Below, piece by piece: positions 35,530-44,675 of a stretch of DNA of 64,000 nucleotides. The stretch's first letter is position 1; each line of letters starts with the position of its first letter. The notes below the pieces were generated by a model. It saw only the letters and a program-made list of their open reading frames with translations, ran no database searches and had not been told where the DNA came from. Source of the stretch: Clostridium sp. AM22-11AC (GTDB taxonomy: Bacteria > Bacillota > Clostridia > Lachnospirales > Lachnospiraceae). Position numbers and translations under genes: made by a program. The stretch is from positions 18,925 to 82,924 of the forward strand of contig NZ_QUCM01000016.1 in the NCBI RefSeq assembly GCF_003473545.1. Reading direction: 5' to 3'.

Positions 35530-36741
35530 ATGGGAATTGTATTATTTGAGAATAAAAGTGATTGCTGCGCATGCGGAGCTTGCCTGAATGTCTGTTCCAA
35601 AAGTGCGATCTCAATGAAACCCGACGCGGAGGGATTTTTGTATCCTGAAATCGATCCCAACAAGTGCGTGGAATGTGGCGTCTGCAAGAGAGTTTGCAAG
35701 TATAAAACATCAGACTTGAATGCTGTTGAAAGTACATACGCTGTGACAAATAGAGATGAGAAGCAAATTATGAAGGCTGCTTCCGGTGGCTTGTTCTCAG
35801 CAGCGGCTTCAACTATCTTGTCGGATGGTGGGTGTGTATTTGGTGCGACATTAACATTTGATAGCGGTCACCCCGATACACACCACATCATGGTAGAGAA
35901 TAAAGAGGATCTTTGGAAGTTGCAAGGATCGAAGTATGTGCAGAGTCGGATTGGCAGGACATATCAGCAGGCAAAGGAATGCCTGCAGCATGGGCGAACG
36001 GTTCTCTTTTCTGGTACACCGTGCCAGATAGCTGGCTTAAAAAGCTATTTGGGGAAAGTGTATGAGAACCTTTATACAATGGACCTTATTTGCCATGGCG
36101 TTCCCTCTGCCGAATTCTTTGATGGTTATATTCAAGAGCTGAATAAGAAATATCGTGGCAAAGTAACAGAGTATAAGTTCCGCGATAAAACAAAAGGTTG
36201 GGGGATGAATACTGCCTTTGAGATTGTTCGCGGGGATAAGAAGACGACGATTTTTAAAACTGCAAAAGTTCAGTCATATCTTTCGCTTTTCTATGATTGT
36301 AAAATATTTCGAGAAAACTGCTACAGCTGCCCGTATGCCGGCTCAAGCAGAGTTGGAGACGTGACAATTGGGGACTATTGGGGTATTGAAAACGAACATC
36401 CTGAGTTGGATCATGATCCTGACTTTGATAAAGAAAAAGGCATTTCTTGCCTTCTAATCAATTCCCCTAAGGGACAGGAATTATTCGAACTTATAGAAAA
36501 TCAGATTCATTTTGTTCCGTCCCAGTTTGCAAAGGTTGCGAAGACCAATGGGCAGTTAAAGGCACCTTCAGTCATGCCAATGGAACGTAATAATATCTTG
36601 GACATTAATAGAAGAAACGGATATGAAGGTGTAGAGCGCTATTTCAGCAGGAAATATCGTTATCAAATTTTACTCTATACTGGATATGATTTGATTCCGC
36701 AAAAAGTGCGCAAGAGGTTGAAGAAAATTTTGAAGAGGTAA
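35530..36741 (+). CDS. FrhB/FdhB-type iron-sulfur protein linked to pyruvyl transfer
   Basis: Protein of 403 residues with two 4Fe-4S motifs at the N-terminus (CCACGACLNVC and CVECGVCKRVC, about residues 11-56) and the coenzyme F420 hydrogenase beta-subunit domains (ASGGLFSAAA, LFSGTPCQIAGLKSYL, DLICHGVPS, GDVTIGDYWG). In polysaccharide loci this family is very often paired with polysaccharide pyruvyltransferase, as it is here with a 4-base gap. Its real reaction in such loci is not established; it may handle redox steps on a modified sugar. Confidence 0.87.
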   Translation: MGIVLFENKSDCCACGACLNVCSKSAISMKPDAEGFLYPEIDPNKCVECGVCKRVCKYKTSDLNAVESTYAVTNRDEKQIMKAASGGLFSAAASTILSDGGCVFGATLTFDSGHPDTHHIMVENKEDLWKLQGSKYVQSRIGRTYQQAKECLQHGRTVLFSGTPCQIAGLKSYLGKVYENLYTMDLICHGVPSAEFFDGYIQELNKKYRGKVTEYKFRDKTKGWGMNTAFEIVRGDKKTTIFKTAKVQSYLSLFYDCKIFRENCYSCPYAGSSRVGDVTIGDYWGIENEHPELDHDPDFDKEKGISCLLINSPKGQELFELIENQIHFVPSQFAKVAKTNGQLKAPSVMPMERNNILDINRRNGYEGVERYFSRKYRYQILLYTGYDLIPQKVRKRLKKILKR

Positions 36742-36745
36742 TTTG

Positions 36746-37870
36746 ATGGTTGTAAATGTGATTACAAGACATGCTCCGACGAATTATGGTTCTCTGTTAC
36801 AGGCAATTGCAACACAAAGAGTGATTATGAATCTGGGGTATGAGTGTCGAATAATAAATTATATTCCGAAATGCGAAACTGGCGTTAGGATGGCGATTAC
36901 GCAGCTTGAACAAAAAACAAAGTGGAGACGCAATCCGATTAAAAAAGCGATATATCTAATGGTGGCGGAGCCTGAAACTTTGTTGATGGATAGAAAATTC
37001 TTGGCAATGAGAAAAAAATACCTGCTGATGGGACCCCGTTGTGCCACAACAGGGGAGCTTAAGAAATTGTATGCTGAGAAAAAGGACGAAGTTTTTCTTA
37101 CCGGAAGCGATCAGGTGTGGGGACCTATCTCTACCGGACATTACGATCCAACTTATTTTCTTGATTTTGCCCCGAAAAGTTCACGCAAGCTTGCTTTTGC
37201 GGCCAGTTTTGGAAAAGCAATATTTGATGAACAAACACTCAAAGAATATGGAGTGCTTTTAAAAAAATATGACAGTTTGGCCGTTAGAGAGAACGTTGCG
37301 GTTGAACTCCTGAAAAAAATGGACATTTCGGCAAAGCAGGTACTTGATCCTACTTTATTAATGGACGCTGATGCTTGGTCCGAATATGTCAAACCAATGA
37401 AGAAACCTGAAAAATATGTACTTGTTTATCAGATCCATGCAAATTCGGATTTAGATCACTACGCAGTGAAGTTTGCTGAAAAAGCAGAGTTACCATTGCT
37501 CCGCGTTTCTCCGTTGCTTCACCAAGCAAAACGTAGCGGAAAGTTTGTGTACTGCCCTGATATCAGCGGATTTTTGGATCTCGTAAAAAATGCTGCCTAT
37601 ATGGTAACAGATTCATTTCATGGTACAGCTTTTGCTATCAATTTCAATACACAGTTTGTCGAAGTGCTTCCGAATACAGGAACCAGCAGCCGAAATCAGA
37701 GTATTTTAGAATTGACTGGACTGACAGATAGAATCGTTCGAGATTTGAATGATTTTTCATATATCGATCAGGAGATTGATTTTAAGGAAGCGAATGAAAA
37801 GATTGGTACAAGTAGAATAGAATCCATTCGGATTTTAGAGGAAATGCTGGCAGAGCAGATTGGAATTTGA
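36746..37870 (+). CDS. Polysaccharide pyruvyltransferase family protein
   Basis: Protein of about 374 residues of the CsaB/PssM family, which adds ketal pyruvate to hexoses from phosphoenolpyruvate. NYGSLLQAIATQRVI at the start, FLTGSDQVWGP in the middle and MVTDSFHGTAFAINFN near residue 290 are the family hallmarks. ATG at 36746 is used instead of a TTG one codon earlier. Pyruvyl groups would make the polysaccharide acidic. The adjacent iron-sulfur protein gene forms a conserved pair with it. Confidence 0.88.
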   Translation: MVVNVITRHAPTNYGSLLQAIATQRVIMNLGYECRIINYIPKCETGVRMAITQLEQKTKWRRNPIKKAIYLMVAEPETLLMDRKFLAMRKKYLLMGPRCATTGELKKLYAEKKDEVFLTGSDQVWGPISTGHYDPTYFLDFAPKSSRKLAFAASFGKAIFDEQTLKEYGVLLKKYDSLAVRENVAVELLKKMDISAKQVLDPTLLMDADAWSEYVKPMKKPEKYVLVYQIHANSDLDHYAVKFAEKAELPLLRVSPLLHQAKRSGKFVYCPDISGFLDLVKNAAYMVTDSFHGTAFAINFNTQFVEVLPNTGTSSRNQSILELTGLTDRIVRDLNDFSYIDQEIDFKEANEKIGTSRIESIRILEEMLAEQIGI

Positions 37871-37896
37871 CCGTAAGGATAGTGGAGGATGGACGA

Positions 37897-38943
37897 ATGA
37901 ATATAGCTATTATATCTCACAGTGCCGGTGGTGGTGGAGCAGAACGTGTGGCTGTTAATTTAGCAAACCATTTATTGAACGAGAACGAGGTGTTTTTCTG
38001 TGCCGTACATTCAGATAGAAGGGAATATTATTTGGATCCGAAAGTTCAATATGATTATATAGGAACAGAAAGAGGCGGATTTAGAGGGCAGCTATCTATT
38101 GCTATTAATCTGAGAAAATACATAAAGAAAAATAATATAGAAGTCATGATTTCTTTTATTTCTGTTGAGGGTATTTTCTTGATTGGCAATAAAAAACTTT
38201 TTAAAATATATTCCTTGCGGAATGATCCGACAAAGTTCTTTAATAGTGGGCTTAAAAAGATCCTTAGAAATTTAGTGTATTGGGATGCGGATAAAATCGT
38301 ATTTCAAACCCCAGATGCCAGAGATTATTTTTGCCAAAAGATCCGTGAACATGGAGTCTTGATTCCCAACCCTGTGAAGAGCGGATTACCCTACTGGAAT
38401 GAAGAAAACCACCGAAAAGAAGTTGTGGTTGCATGTCGTATTAACAAACAAAAGAACCTTTTTATGCTATTGGACGCATACCGTATTGTTTGGGAAAAGC
38501 GGCAGGACTATAAACTTTCGATTTACGGAGAAGGGGAGCTGAAGAAAGCCCTTGTGAGGTACGCTGAGCAGTTGGGCATTTCGGAGGCGGTGAAATTTCA
38601 CGGTTTCTCCAGTGAAATTCACAAAATTATGGCCGAATCGGCTATTTATGTTTCTTCCTCTGACTATGAAGGTATTTCGAATTCCATGTTGGAAGCGTTG
38701 GCAATTGGAATTCCGGCGGTATGCACGGATTGCCCGGTAGGTGGCGCTAGAATGTATATTCGTGACGGGGAAAATGGTTATTTGATTCCTGTAGGAGATG
38801 CGGATGTGATGGCTGATCGTATGCTCGCCTTAATGGAAGACAAAAAACTTGGAGAATCTTTTTCTAAAGAGTCTGTTAAAATTCGTGAAGAACTCACAGA
38901 CGATAGAATCTTTGGTATGTGGAAAGCGTTACTGGTTCGATAA
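37897..38943 (+). CDS. Glycosyltransferase family 4
   Basis: GT-B glycosyltransferase of 348 residues. The N-terminus IAIISHSAGGGGAERVAVNLANHL is the classic glycine-rich acceptor loop of GT4 enzymes of EpsD/CapM type; the C-terminal part has VACRINKQKNLFMLL and the donor motif SSDYEGISNSMLEALAIG. A GTGGAGG ribosome site supports ATG 37897 rather than the upstream TTG at 37867. It is one of at least three GT4 genes in this locus; the sugar transferred is unknown. Confidence 0.88.
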   Translation: MNIAIISHSAGGGGAERVAVNLANHLLNENEVFFCAVHSDRREYYLDPKVQYDYIGTERGGFRGQLSIAINLRKYIKKNNIEVMISFISVEGIFLIGNKKLFKIYSLRNDPTKFFNSGLKKILRNLVYWDADKIVFQTPDARDYFCQKIREHGVLIPNPVKSGLPYWNEENHRKEVVVACRINKQKNLFMLLDAYRIVWEKRQDYKLSIYGEGELKKALVRYAEQLGISEAVKFHGFSSEIHKIMAESAIYVSSSDYEGISNSMLEALAIGIPAVCTDCPVGGARMYIRDGENGYLIPVGDADVMADRMLALMEDKKLGESFSKESVKIREELTDDRIFGMWKALLVR

Positions 38944-39024
38944 GTTTCTCCGTAATTTGATTAAATGCGAGATCAAACTGGATTGTCTTTGTGAAATTTG
39001 AAGCAATCGGAAAAGGAGAATGGA

Positions 39025-40275
39025 ATGGAAATCAGAATTAACAAATCGGCGATTACACAATATTTATTGATATACCTCATGTTCATAATTCCTGGAAGTT
39101 GTTTGTTTGCAAAGTACTGGACAGGAACTATGAAGTATTTTGTGTTACTTATAGTATATGTTGCCTTGATTGCTTTTAAGAACAAATATCAATCTCGGTA
39201 TTCGATTTGCTTTCTTTTATTATTGTTGTTCTTTACTGTATTTTCTAGATTTTTGGTTGGTGGTGTAGGACTTTCTGCGTGGTGTCAGTTTGCTGTGTGT
39301 ATTCTTAGCACACAAATTGCTATTTGTTGTGATAGAGAAAATTTTTTAAATAGATGGATTCATACTGTTGAATTTTTTGCAGCAATTAGTATTGGGTTTT
39401 GGGCCGTCTTTTGTATTGCACCGAATTTAGTCAACCTTTGGCCGGCTCAATCTTATGATACTCAGGCGCTGGGAACAGCAGGATGGGAAACATATTGGCA
39501 TGGTAAAGGAGTACTTCTGTATAGCTACTTGGAAATTCATCCCACAAGAAATTGTGGCATTTTCACTGAACCAGGAGTCTATCAGATTGTTTTGAACATG
39601 GCATTGTTTGTGTTACTGTTTTGGAAAGATAAACTCTCTTTTGCAGCGGAAAGACGATATAGAAGATGCTTAAATATAATCTTAATAGGAATTATTACAG
39701 CTCAATCGACGACAGGTTATTTGGGATTGATTCTCATCTTGTTTTTCTTTTATTTTACTCATCAAGAATATGAGGTGAGCCGAGTTAAATTTTACTTAAT
39801 GGGATTGGTTTTTATTGCTCTTGTTGTTTTATTTGTAGATTATGCAACAAGAGCAAATGATAGTATTTTGTATAAACAGATTATCGAAAAACTATTTGGA
39901 TCTTCTGGTAGCGGTTTTGATGTATCATCGGGGACAGGCCAGTATAGATTAGGAACCATGATGATTAGTCTTGCAACCGTTTTTCAGCATCCATTGGGAG
40001 TAGGATATGACGCGTTCTATGCAGCACGAAATGCTTTTGGAAGTGGTTTAGTAGCAGCAAGTCTTTTAGCTTTTGCTGCTGTTTATGGGATTATCCCATG
40101 GTTGATAGTTCTTGGAATGATATTCACGCCGGTGTTTAGATATCAAAGAAGAGCAGTTGCATTTTTGTATGTTTTGCTTTTTGTAAATACTACTTTGGCA
40201 CAAACAGATTTGATATATCCGGCATTTTTCATGATTCCAATGTATTTGGTGGCAACTAAGAATATGAGGAGGTGA
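39025..40275 (+). CDS. O-antigen polymerase/ligase-like membrane protein (Wzy)
   Basis: Integral membrane protein of 416 residues with about ten or more hydrophobic segments and a larger loop between about residues 135 and 190 (NLWPAQSYDTQALGTAGWETYWHG). The loop followed by a segment near IFTEPGVYQIVLNMALFVLLF is typical of Wzy-type polymerases. The DNA is AT-rich compared with the enzyme genes before it. It should join repeat units outside the membrane, working with the flippase at 41813. Start 39025 follows AAAAGGAGA. Confidence 0.85.
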   Translation: MEIRINKSAITQYLLIYLMFIIPGSCLFAKYWTGTMKYFVLLIVYVALIAFKNKYQSRYSICFLLLLLFFTVFSRFLVGGVGLSAWCQFAVCILSTQIAICCDRENFLNRWIHTVEFFAAISIGFWAVFCIAPNLVNLWPAQSYDTQALGTAGWETYWHGKGVLLYSYLEIHPTRNCGIFTEPGVYQIVLNMALFVLLFWKDKLSFAAERRYRRCLNIILIGIITAQSTTGYLGLILILFFFYFTHQEYEVSRVKFYLMGLVFIALVVLFVDYATRANDSILYKQIIEKLFGSSGSGFDVSSGTGQYRLGTMMISLATVFQHPLGVGYDAFYAARNAFGSGLVAASLLAFAAVYGIIPWLIVLGMIFTPVFRYQRRAVAFLYVLLFVNTTLAQTDLIYPAFFMIPMYLVATKNMRR

Positions 40276-40284
40276 CAATAACCG

Positions 40285-41214
40285 ATGAAGAAAACTCTTA
40301 TGATATGCTCTAACGAAAATGCGTACTATTTTGATCATGTCCATATTCCGGGATTATCAATTAGAGGACTCTTTAAGAACCACGCTGAGTTCAATAATCC
40401 TGTACTCAAATTTCTCAGAAAAGCGAAATCGAGATGGACATGTTTCTTTTATCAGGATTGGTTCAAAAATATTGATTCATATGAAAAAATAATTGTATTA
40501 GATGTGGCTTTTTCCTATGATTCTCAACTTCTACGAAATATTGCACAGAAAGCTACGGATTCGAAGTTGTATTTTTATTCTTGGAATATAGCAAAGGATG
40601 AATCAAAATTTGAAATTACTTATAATGCGGTAAAGGATTCCGGATTTCAGTTTTATTCATACGATAGAGGAGAGTGCGAAAAGTATGGTTTGAAGTTCAA
40701 TACAATCATGTATGATCGCACCTTGACTTTGCAGACAGCTCATGAACAATATGATACTTTGTTCCTTGGATATTTAAAAGACAGGAAGGAAGATATTTTA
40801 TCGTTATATGATATGTTTACTTCTGCAGGATTAACTCCAAGATTTGTTATTGTTAGTAAGGGAGAAAGAAAAGAAAAATTTCCATTTGAATATCGAGATG
40901 ATTATGTAGGGTACTACGATTATTTAAAGATGGTCGGAACCAGTCGTGCCATATTAGATATTGCGCAACAGAAACAAGATGGATATTCGATGAGAGTGAT
41001 GGAGGCAATCTTTTTTAATAAAAAACTTGTTACAACGAATACTGCGGTTAAACAATCAGTATTTTATGACGAAAATAATATCTTCATTGTTGACTTAAAA
41101 ACAACTACTGCAGATGAACTTCAAGCTTTCTTTGCAAAGCCTTTTAGAAACTACAGTGACGAAGTTCGAGAATATTATTCCATAGAAGCGTGGGTTGACC
41201 GCTTTACCGAGTAG
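40285..41214 (+). CDS. Probable glycosyltransferase of unassigned family
   Basis: Protein of 309 residues without signal peptide or membrane segments. The distribution of predicted strands and helices is that of a two-domain GT-B enzyme, and LDIAQQKQDGYSMRVMEAIFFNKKLVTTN near residue 225-255 resembles the donor-site E-containing helix of many capsule glycosyltransferases. No firm family could be named. Position between polymerase and acetyltransferase in an AT-rich stretch supports a role in the same polysaccharide. The ribosome site GGAGGTGA is strong. Confidence 0.62.
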   Translation: MKKTLMICSNENAYYFDHVHIPGLSIRGLFKNHAEFNNPVLKFLRKAKSRWTCFFYQDWFKNIDSYEKIIVLDVAFSYDSQLLRNIAQKATDSKLYFYSWNIAKDESKFEITYNAVKDSGFQFYSYDRGECEKYGLKFNTIMYDRTLTLQTAHEQYDTLFLGYLKDRKEDILSLYDMFTSAGLTPRFVIVSKGERKEKFPFEYRDDYVGYYDYLKMVGTSRAILDIAQQKQDGYSMRVMEAIFFNKKLVTTNTAVKQSVFYDENNIFIVDLKTTTADELQAFFAKPFRNYSDEVREYYSIEAWVDRFTE

Positions 41215-41235
41215 CTTTTGAAAGGAGCAGACTGT

Positions 41236-41811
41236 GTGGATATAAAGAAAAAAATTCGTAGAAAGATAGAATTATACAATTTTAAGCGAAATCATAGAGG
41301 CTTGTATGTCGATGGTTCTTTACAGCTTCGGCTTCCCAAGTATATATCATGCGGTTCCAATATCGCGATAGGAGAGAATAGCAAACTCTTGTGCTGGGAT
41401 TCTTACAATGGTAAGAAATTTGAGACTTCTCCCTCAATTATAATTGGATCTGGGGTACGTATAACGCGGAACCTGACGATTCAATGTGCCAATAGAGTTC
41501 AAATCGGTGATAATGTGCTGATAGCGTCTGATGTTTTCATCATAGATTATAATCATGGAAATTCGCCACTTACAAAGAATTACCGAGATAATCCCTTAAA
41601 TATTTCGGTGGGGGGCGTAACAATTGAGAATGGGGTTTGGATTGGGAATAATGTTATTATTCTTCCAAATGTAACAATAGGGGAAAAAAGTATAGTGGGT
41701 GCTGGTTCTGTAGTAACGAAAAGTATTCCTGCATACTCAGTTGCAGTAGGGAACCCGGCTCATGTTATTAAGCATTTTGATTTTGAGGCTAATATATGGA
41801 TAGAGGATTAG
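41236..41811 (+). CDS. Hexapeptide-repeat acyltransferase
   Basis: Left-handed beta-helix acyltransferase of about 191 residues, probably an O-acetyltransferase for the polysaccharide. Repeats run from about residue 40, with ITRNLTIQCANRVQIGDNVLI, the catalytic His in DYNHGNSPL, then VTIENGVWIGNNVIILPNVTIG and AVGNPAHVIKHF. A GTG start at 41236 fits AAAGGAG better than the TTG at 41218. Unlike the two other acetyltransferases of the locus it has no G-run, so it should be expressed constantly. Confidence 0.87.
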   Translation: MDIKKKIRRKIELYNFKRNHRGLYVDGSLQLRLPKYISCGSNIAIGENSKLLCWDSYNGKKFETSPSIIIGSGVRITRNLTIQCANRVQIGDNVLIASDVFIIDYNHGNSPLTKNYRDNPLNISVGGVTIENGVWIGNNVIILPNVTIGEKSIVGAGSVVTKSIPAYSVAVGNPAHVIKHFDFEANIWIED

Positions 41812-41812
41812 A

Positions 41813-43261
41813 ATGAACAAAATATTAGATAAAATAAAGAATGTGCCCATCGGAGTAAAAGCGGCAACAGTGTATACCTTGGCATCTGTTTTTTCAAAAG
41901 GGCTGGCAATTATCACAGTACCAATTTTTACGAGAATCATGTCTACTTCTGAAATTGGTGTAGTTAATTTATATAATTCGTGGCATTCCATGTTGAATGC
42001 AGTAGTGACGCTTTCATTAACGTCTGGAGGTTATTCTGCCGCATTAAAAGAGTTTGGAAAAGAGAGAGATCAATATCAGTCATCGGTATTATCATTAACG
42101 TCTTTTGTTGCGTTAATTGTTGCTTTGATTTATATAATATGTCCGTCTTTTTGGAATGGACTGACCGGTCTGTCAACAGATTTAATGGTCTTGATGCTGA
42201 TTGGTTTTTTTGTAGCCCCAGCATATGATTTTTGGCTTGCAAGACAGCGGTACGAATATAAATATAAACTTGCGGGCAGTTTAACAGCTATTACAGCTCT
42301 TCTTGCATCGTTATGTGCTGTAATGATTGTGCTTCACATGAACGCTAAGGAACTGTCTGACGTGGCGAATGGACGACTCTATGCATCGAATATCGTATCT
42401 TATATTGTTTACGGAATTTTGTGGTTCATCATTATTTTTAGAGGGAAAACATTTTTCAATAAGGAATATTGGAAATTCTCCTTACAATTGAGCATTCCTT
42501 TGATTGGATATGCCTTAGCTGCACAGGTTCTTAGCGTATCGGATCGGATGATGATTAGCAGAATGGTGGATAATAGTGCAGTTGGAATTTATAGTACTTT
42601 GTATACCGTTAGTTCGATATCTTTACTGGTATGGAGTGCGATAAATGCTTCTTTTATACCATATCTGTATCAGAATATTGAGTCAGATAAGAATGAAATA
42701 AAGAAATATTCACTTTTGCTTATGGGCGCTTATGCGATTGTGGCTGCATTATTAACATTCTTTGCTCCTGAAATTGTAAGAACATTAGCTACTGAGGAAT
42801 ATTATGAAGCGATTTATATTATGCCACCTATTGCTGGCGGTGTGTTTCTGACATGCGTATCCAATATGTACTCGAATATTATGATTTACTATAAGAAAAC
42901 TCAATATATTATGTATGCTTCGATAGCTGCGGCAGCTACCAATGTTGTTTTGAACTATTTTTGTATTGCGAAATTTGGTTATATGGCTGCGGCATATACT
43001 ACTCTGGTTGCGTATATCGTATTAGCTCTTGGAGAGGCTGTTTGTGCTCATGTGGTATGTAAAAAAGAGAGAGGTGCCAACTACGAGGTATACAACGATA
43101 AAGCAGTTGGACTGATGGCGGTTATGGCCATTCTACTATGCTTGAGCGGATTAATTTGGTATCAGTATGCTGTTTTAAGATATGGAATTATTATAGCTGG
43201 CTGTGCGGTTGGTGCCGTACTGGGATATAGAGTTATAAAAATGAGGAAGGTGAAGCAGTAA
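41813..43261 (+). CDS. Oligosaccharide flippase (Wzx family)
   Basis: Membrane protein of 482 residues with about twelve to fourteen hydrophobic segments. The N-terminal TVYTLASVFSKGLAIITVPIFTRIMSTSEIGVVNLY is the typical start of polysaccharide biosynthesis (MATE-like) flippases. It should move the undecaprenyl-linked repeat unit across the membrane for the Wzy polymerase encoded two genes earlier. Its stop overlaps the next start (TAATG), which couples translation of the downstream acetyltransferase. Confidence 0.92.
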   Translation: MNKILDKIKNVPIGVKAATVYTLASVFSKGLAIITVPIFTRIMSTSEIGVVNLYNSWHSMLNAVVTLSLTSGGYSAALKEFGKERDQYQSSVLSLTSFVALIVALIYIICPSFWNGLTGLSTDLMVLMLIGFFVAPAYDFWLARQRYEYKYKLAGSLTAITALLASLCAVMIVLHMNAKELSDVANGRLYASNIVSYIVYGILWFIIIFRGKTFFNKEYWKFSLQLSIPLIGYALAAQVLSVSDRMMISRMVDNSAVGIYSTLYTVSSISLLVWSAINASFIPYLYQNIESDKNEIKKYSLLLMGAYAIVAALLTFFAPEIVRTLATEEYYEAIYIMPPIAGGVFLTCVSNMYSNIMIYYKKTQYIMYASIAAAATNVVLNYFCIAKFGYMAAAYTTLVAYIVLALGEAVCAHVVCKKERGANYEVYNDKAVGLMAVMAILLCLSGLIWYQYAVLRYGIIIAGCAVGAVLGYRVIKMRKVKQ

Positions 43262-43785
43262 TGTTATACAAGATTATAGGTGCTCTTGTTTTTCCGGCAT
43301 TCTTTTGTTACCGAAACAATTCATTGCTGAAAGAGGATATGAAGCGCTACAGCGCTCCGTTTACTGGATACGAAAAGTTGATTTTTTAATGTCGAAACAT
43401 AAACCTTTTAGGTCTGTGTTTTATTATCAAAATAAGAATACAAAATGGCGGTACATAGTAAAAGTTGTTTTTCCGCCACTTCAGACAGTGGAAATCGGAG
43501 AAATTATTTGGGGGGGGGGTATACATCCCGCACTCTATAGCAGTGATATCCCCTTACAAGGCCGGTAAGAATTTGTCAGTGCTGCCGGGAGTTGTTATTG
43601 GTAAAAACGGGGAAGGTGACAGAAGTAAAACCAATCCTACGATTTTAGATAATGTTACCATTGGCGCAGAGAGTGTTGTGGCAAAGGATGTTTCATCGAA
43701 TACAATTGTTGCTGGAAATTCTGCTCAAGTAATAAAAAAATATAATTTTGACAAAGAGATTTGGGAAAAAACGAAGGAGGACTAA
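43261..43785 (+). pseudogene. Serine-acetyltransferase-like O-acetyltransferase, out of frame at a G10 run
   Basis: The product can be followed through three segments. From the ATG at 43261 the first frame ends at a TAA (43387-43389) after six T; that stop overlaps an ATG (TAATG), so restart at 43388 in the next frame is possible. The second frame (MSKHKPFRSVFYY) reads up to the G10 run at 43510-43519 and then meets a stop at 43566. With 9 or 12 G the frame would continue as WGGGVYIPHSIAVISPYKAG and through the beta-helix to EIWEKTKED at 43785. So the gene is switched off at present length, probably reversibly. Confidence 0.8.
43510..43519. repeat. Run of 10 G inside the acetyltransferase gene
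   Basis: Ten G followed by TATAC lie at a conserved glycine turn of the beta-helix. In-frame reading needs a multiple of three; ten gives a frameshift. Such a tract is prone to slipped-strand length change. Confidence 0.9.
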
Positions 43786-43788
43786 AAA

Positions 43789-44670
43789 ATGAAAGGTATC
43801 GTATTAGCCGGGGGCGCAGGTACACGTTTGTATCCCCTCACTATGGTCACATCGAAACAATTGCTTCCTGTTTATGATAAACCGATGATTTATTATCCAC
43901 TTTCAACATTGATGTTGGCAGAAATCAAAGATATTCTAATTATTTCGACATCACAGGATACTCCGCGTTATAAAGAATTGCTCGGTGATGGCCATCAGTT
44001 TGGCATCAATCTAACATATGCTGTTCAGCCGTCGCCAGATGGGCTTGCACAGGCTTTTATTATTGGCAAGGAGTTTATAGGTGATGATACCTGCGCTATG
44101 ATACTGGGCGACAATATCTTTTATGGCAATGGTTTGTTTGCACGTATGGATAATGCTAAGAGAATGGCAGAACAAGGAATTGCGACTGTATTTGGGTATT
44201 ATGTAAGAGACCCGGAAAGATTTGGGGTGGTTGAATTCGATTCGGAGGGTAAAGTATTGTCCGTAGAAGAGAAGCCAAAGGCACCAAAAAGTAATTATGC
44301 AATTACCGGTCTGTATTTTTACCCTTCAGGTGTGGCATCACGTGCGGAGAGGGTTAAGCCATCTTCCAGAGGAGAGCTGGAAATCACGACTTTAAATGAT
44401 ATGTATCTAAAGGATAATCTGTTGAATGTTGAACTACTCAATCGGGGCTTTGCATGGCTAGACACTGGAACGATGGAAAGTTTACTGAGAGCGTCTGATT
44501 TCATTCATATGGTTGAGGAACAGCAAGGGGTTATGATATCCGCTCCTGAAGAAATTGCTTATAGATACAAATGGATTACAACGGAGCAGTTAAAAGAGGC
44601 CGCTGCGCTTTATGGAAAATCTCCTTATGGAGAGCATTTGAAGACTGTAGTGGAAGGAAAAATGAGGTGA
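43789..44670 (+). CDS. rmlA: Glucose-1-phosphate thymidylyltransferase
   Basis: RmlA makes dTDP-glucose, the first step to dTDP-rhamnose and related 6-deoxy sugars. The 293-residue protein has [51 protein letters not shown] and [20 protein letters not shown], a complete match to the RmlA family in motifs and length. It starts right after the phase-variable acetyltransferase gene and is followed after 5 bases by rmlB. Confidence 0.95.
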   Translation: MKGIVLAGGAGTRLYPLTMVTSKQLLPVYDKPMIYYPLSTLMLAEIKDILIISTSQDTPRYKELLGDGHQFGINLTYAVQPSPDGLAQAFIIGKEFIGDDTCAMILGDNIFYGNGLFARMDNAKRMAEQGIATVFGYYVRDPERFGVVEFDSEGKVLSVEEKPKAPKSNYAITGLYFYPSGVASRAERVKPSSRGELEITTLNDMYLKDNLLNVELLNRGFAWLDTGTMESLLRASDFIHMVEEQQGVMISAPEEIAYRYKWITTEQLKEAAALYGKSPYGEHLKTVVEGKMR

Positions 44671-44675
44671 GTATA

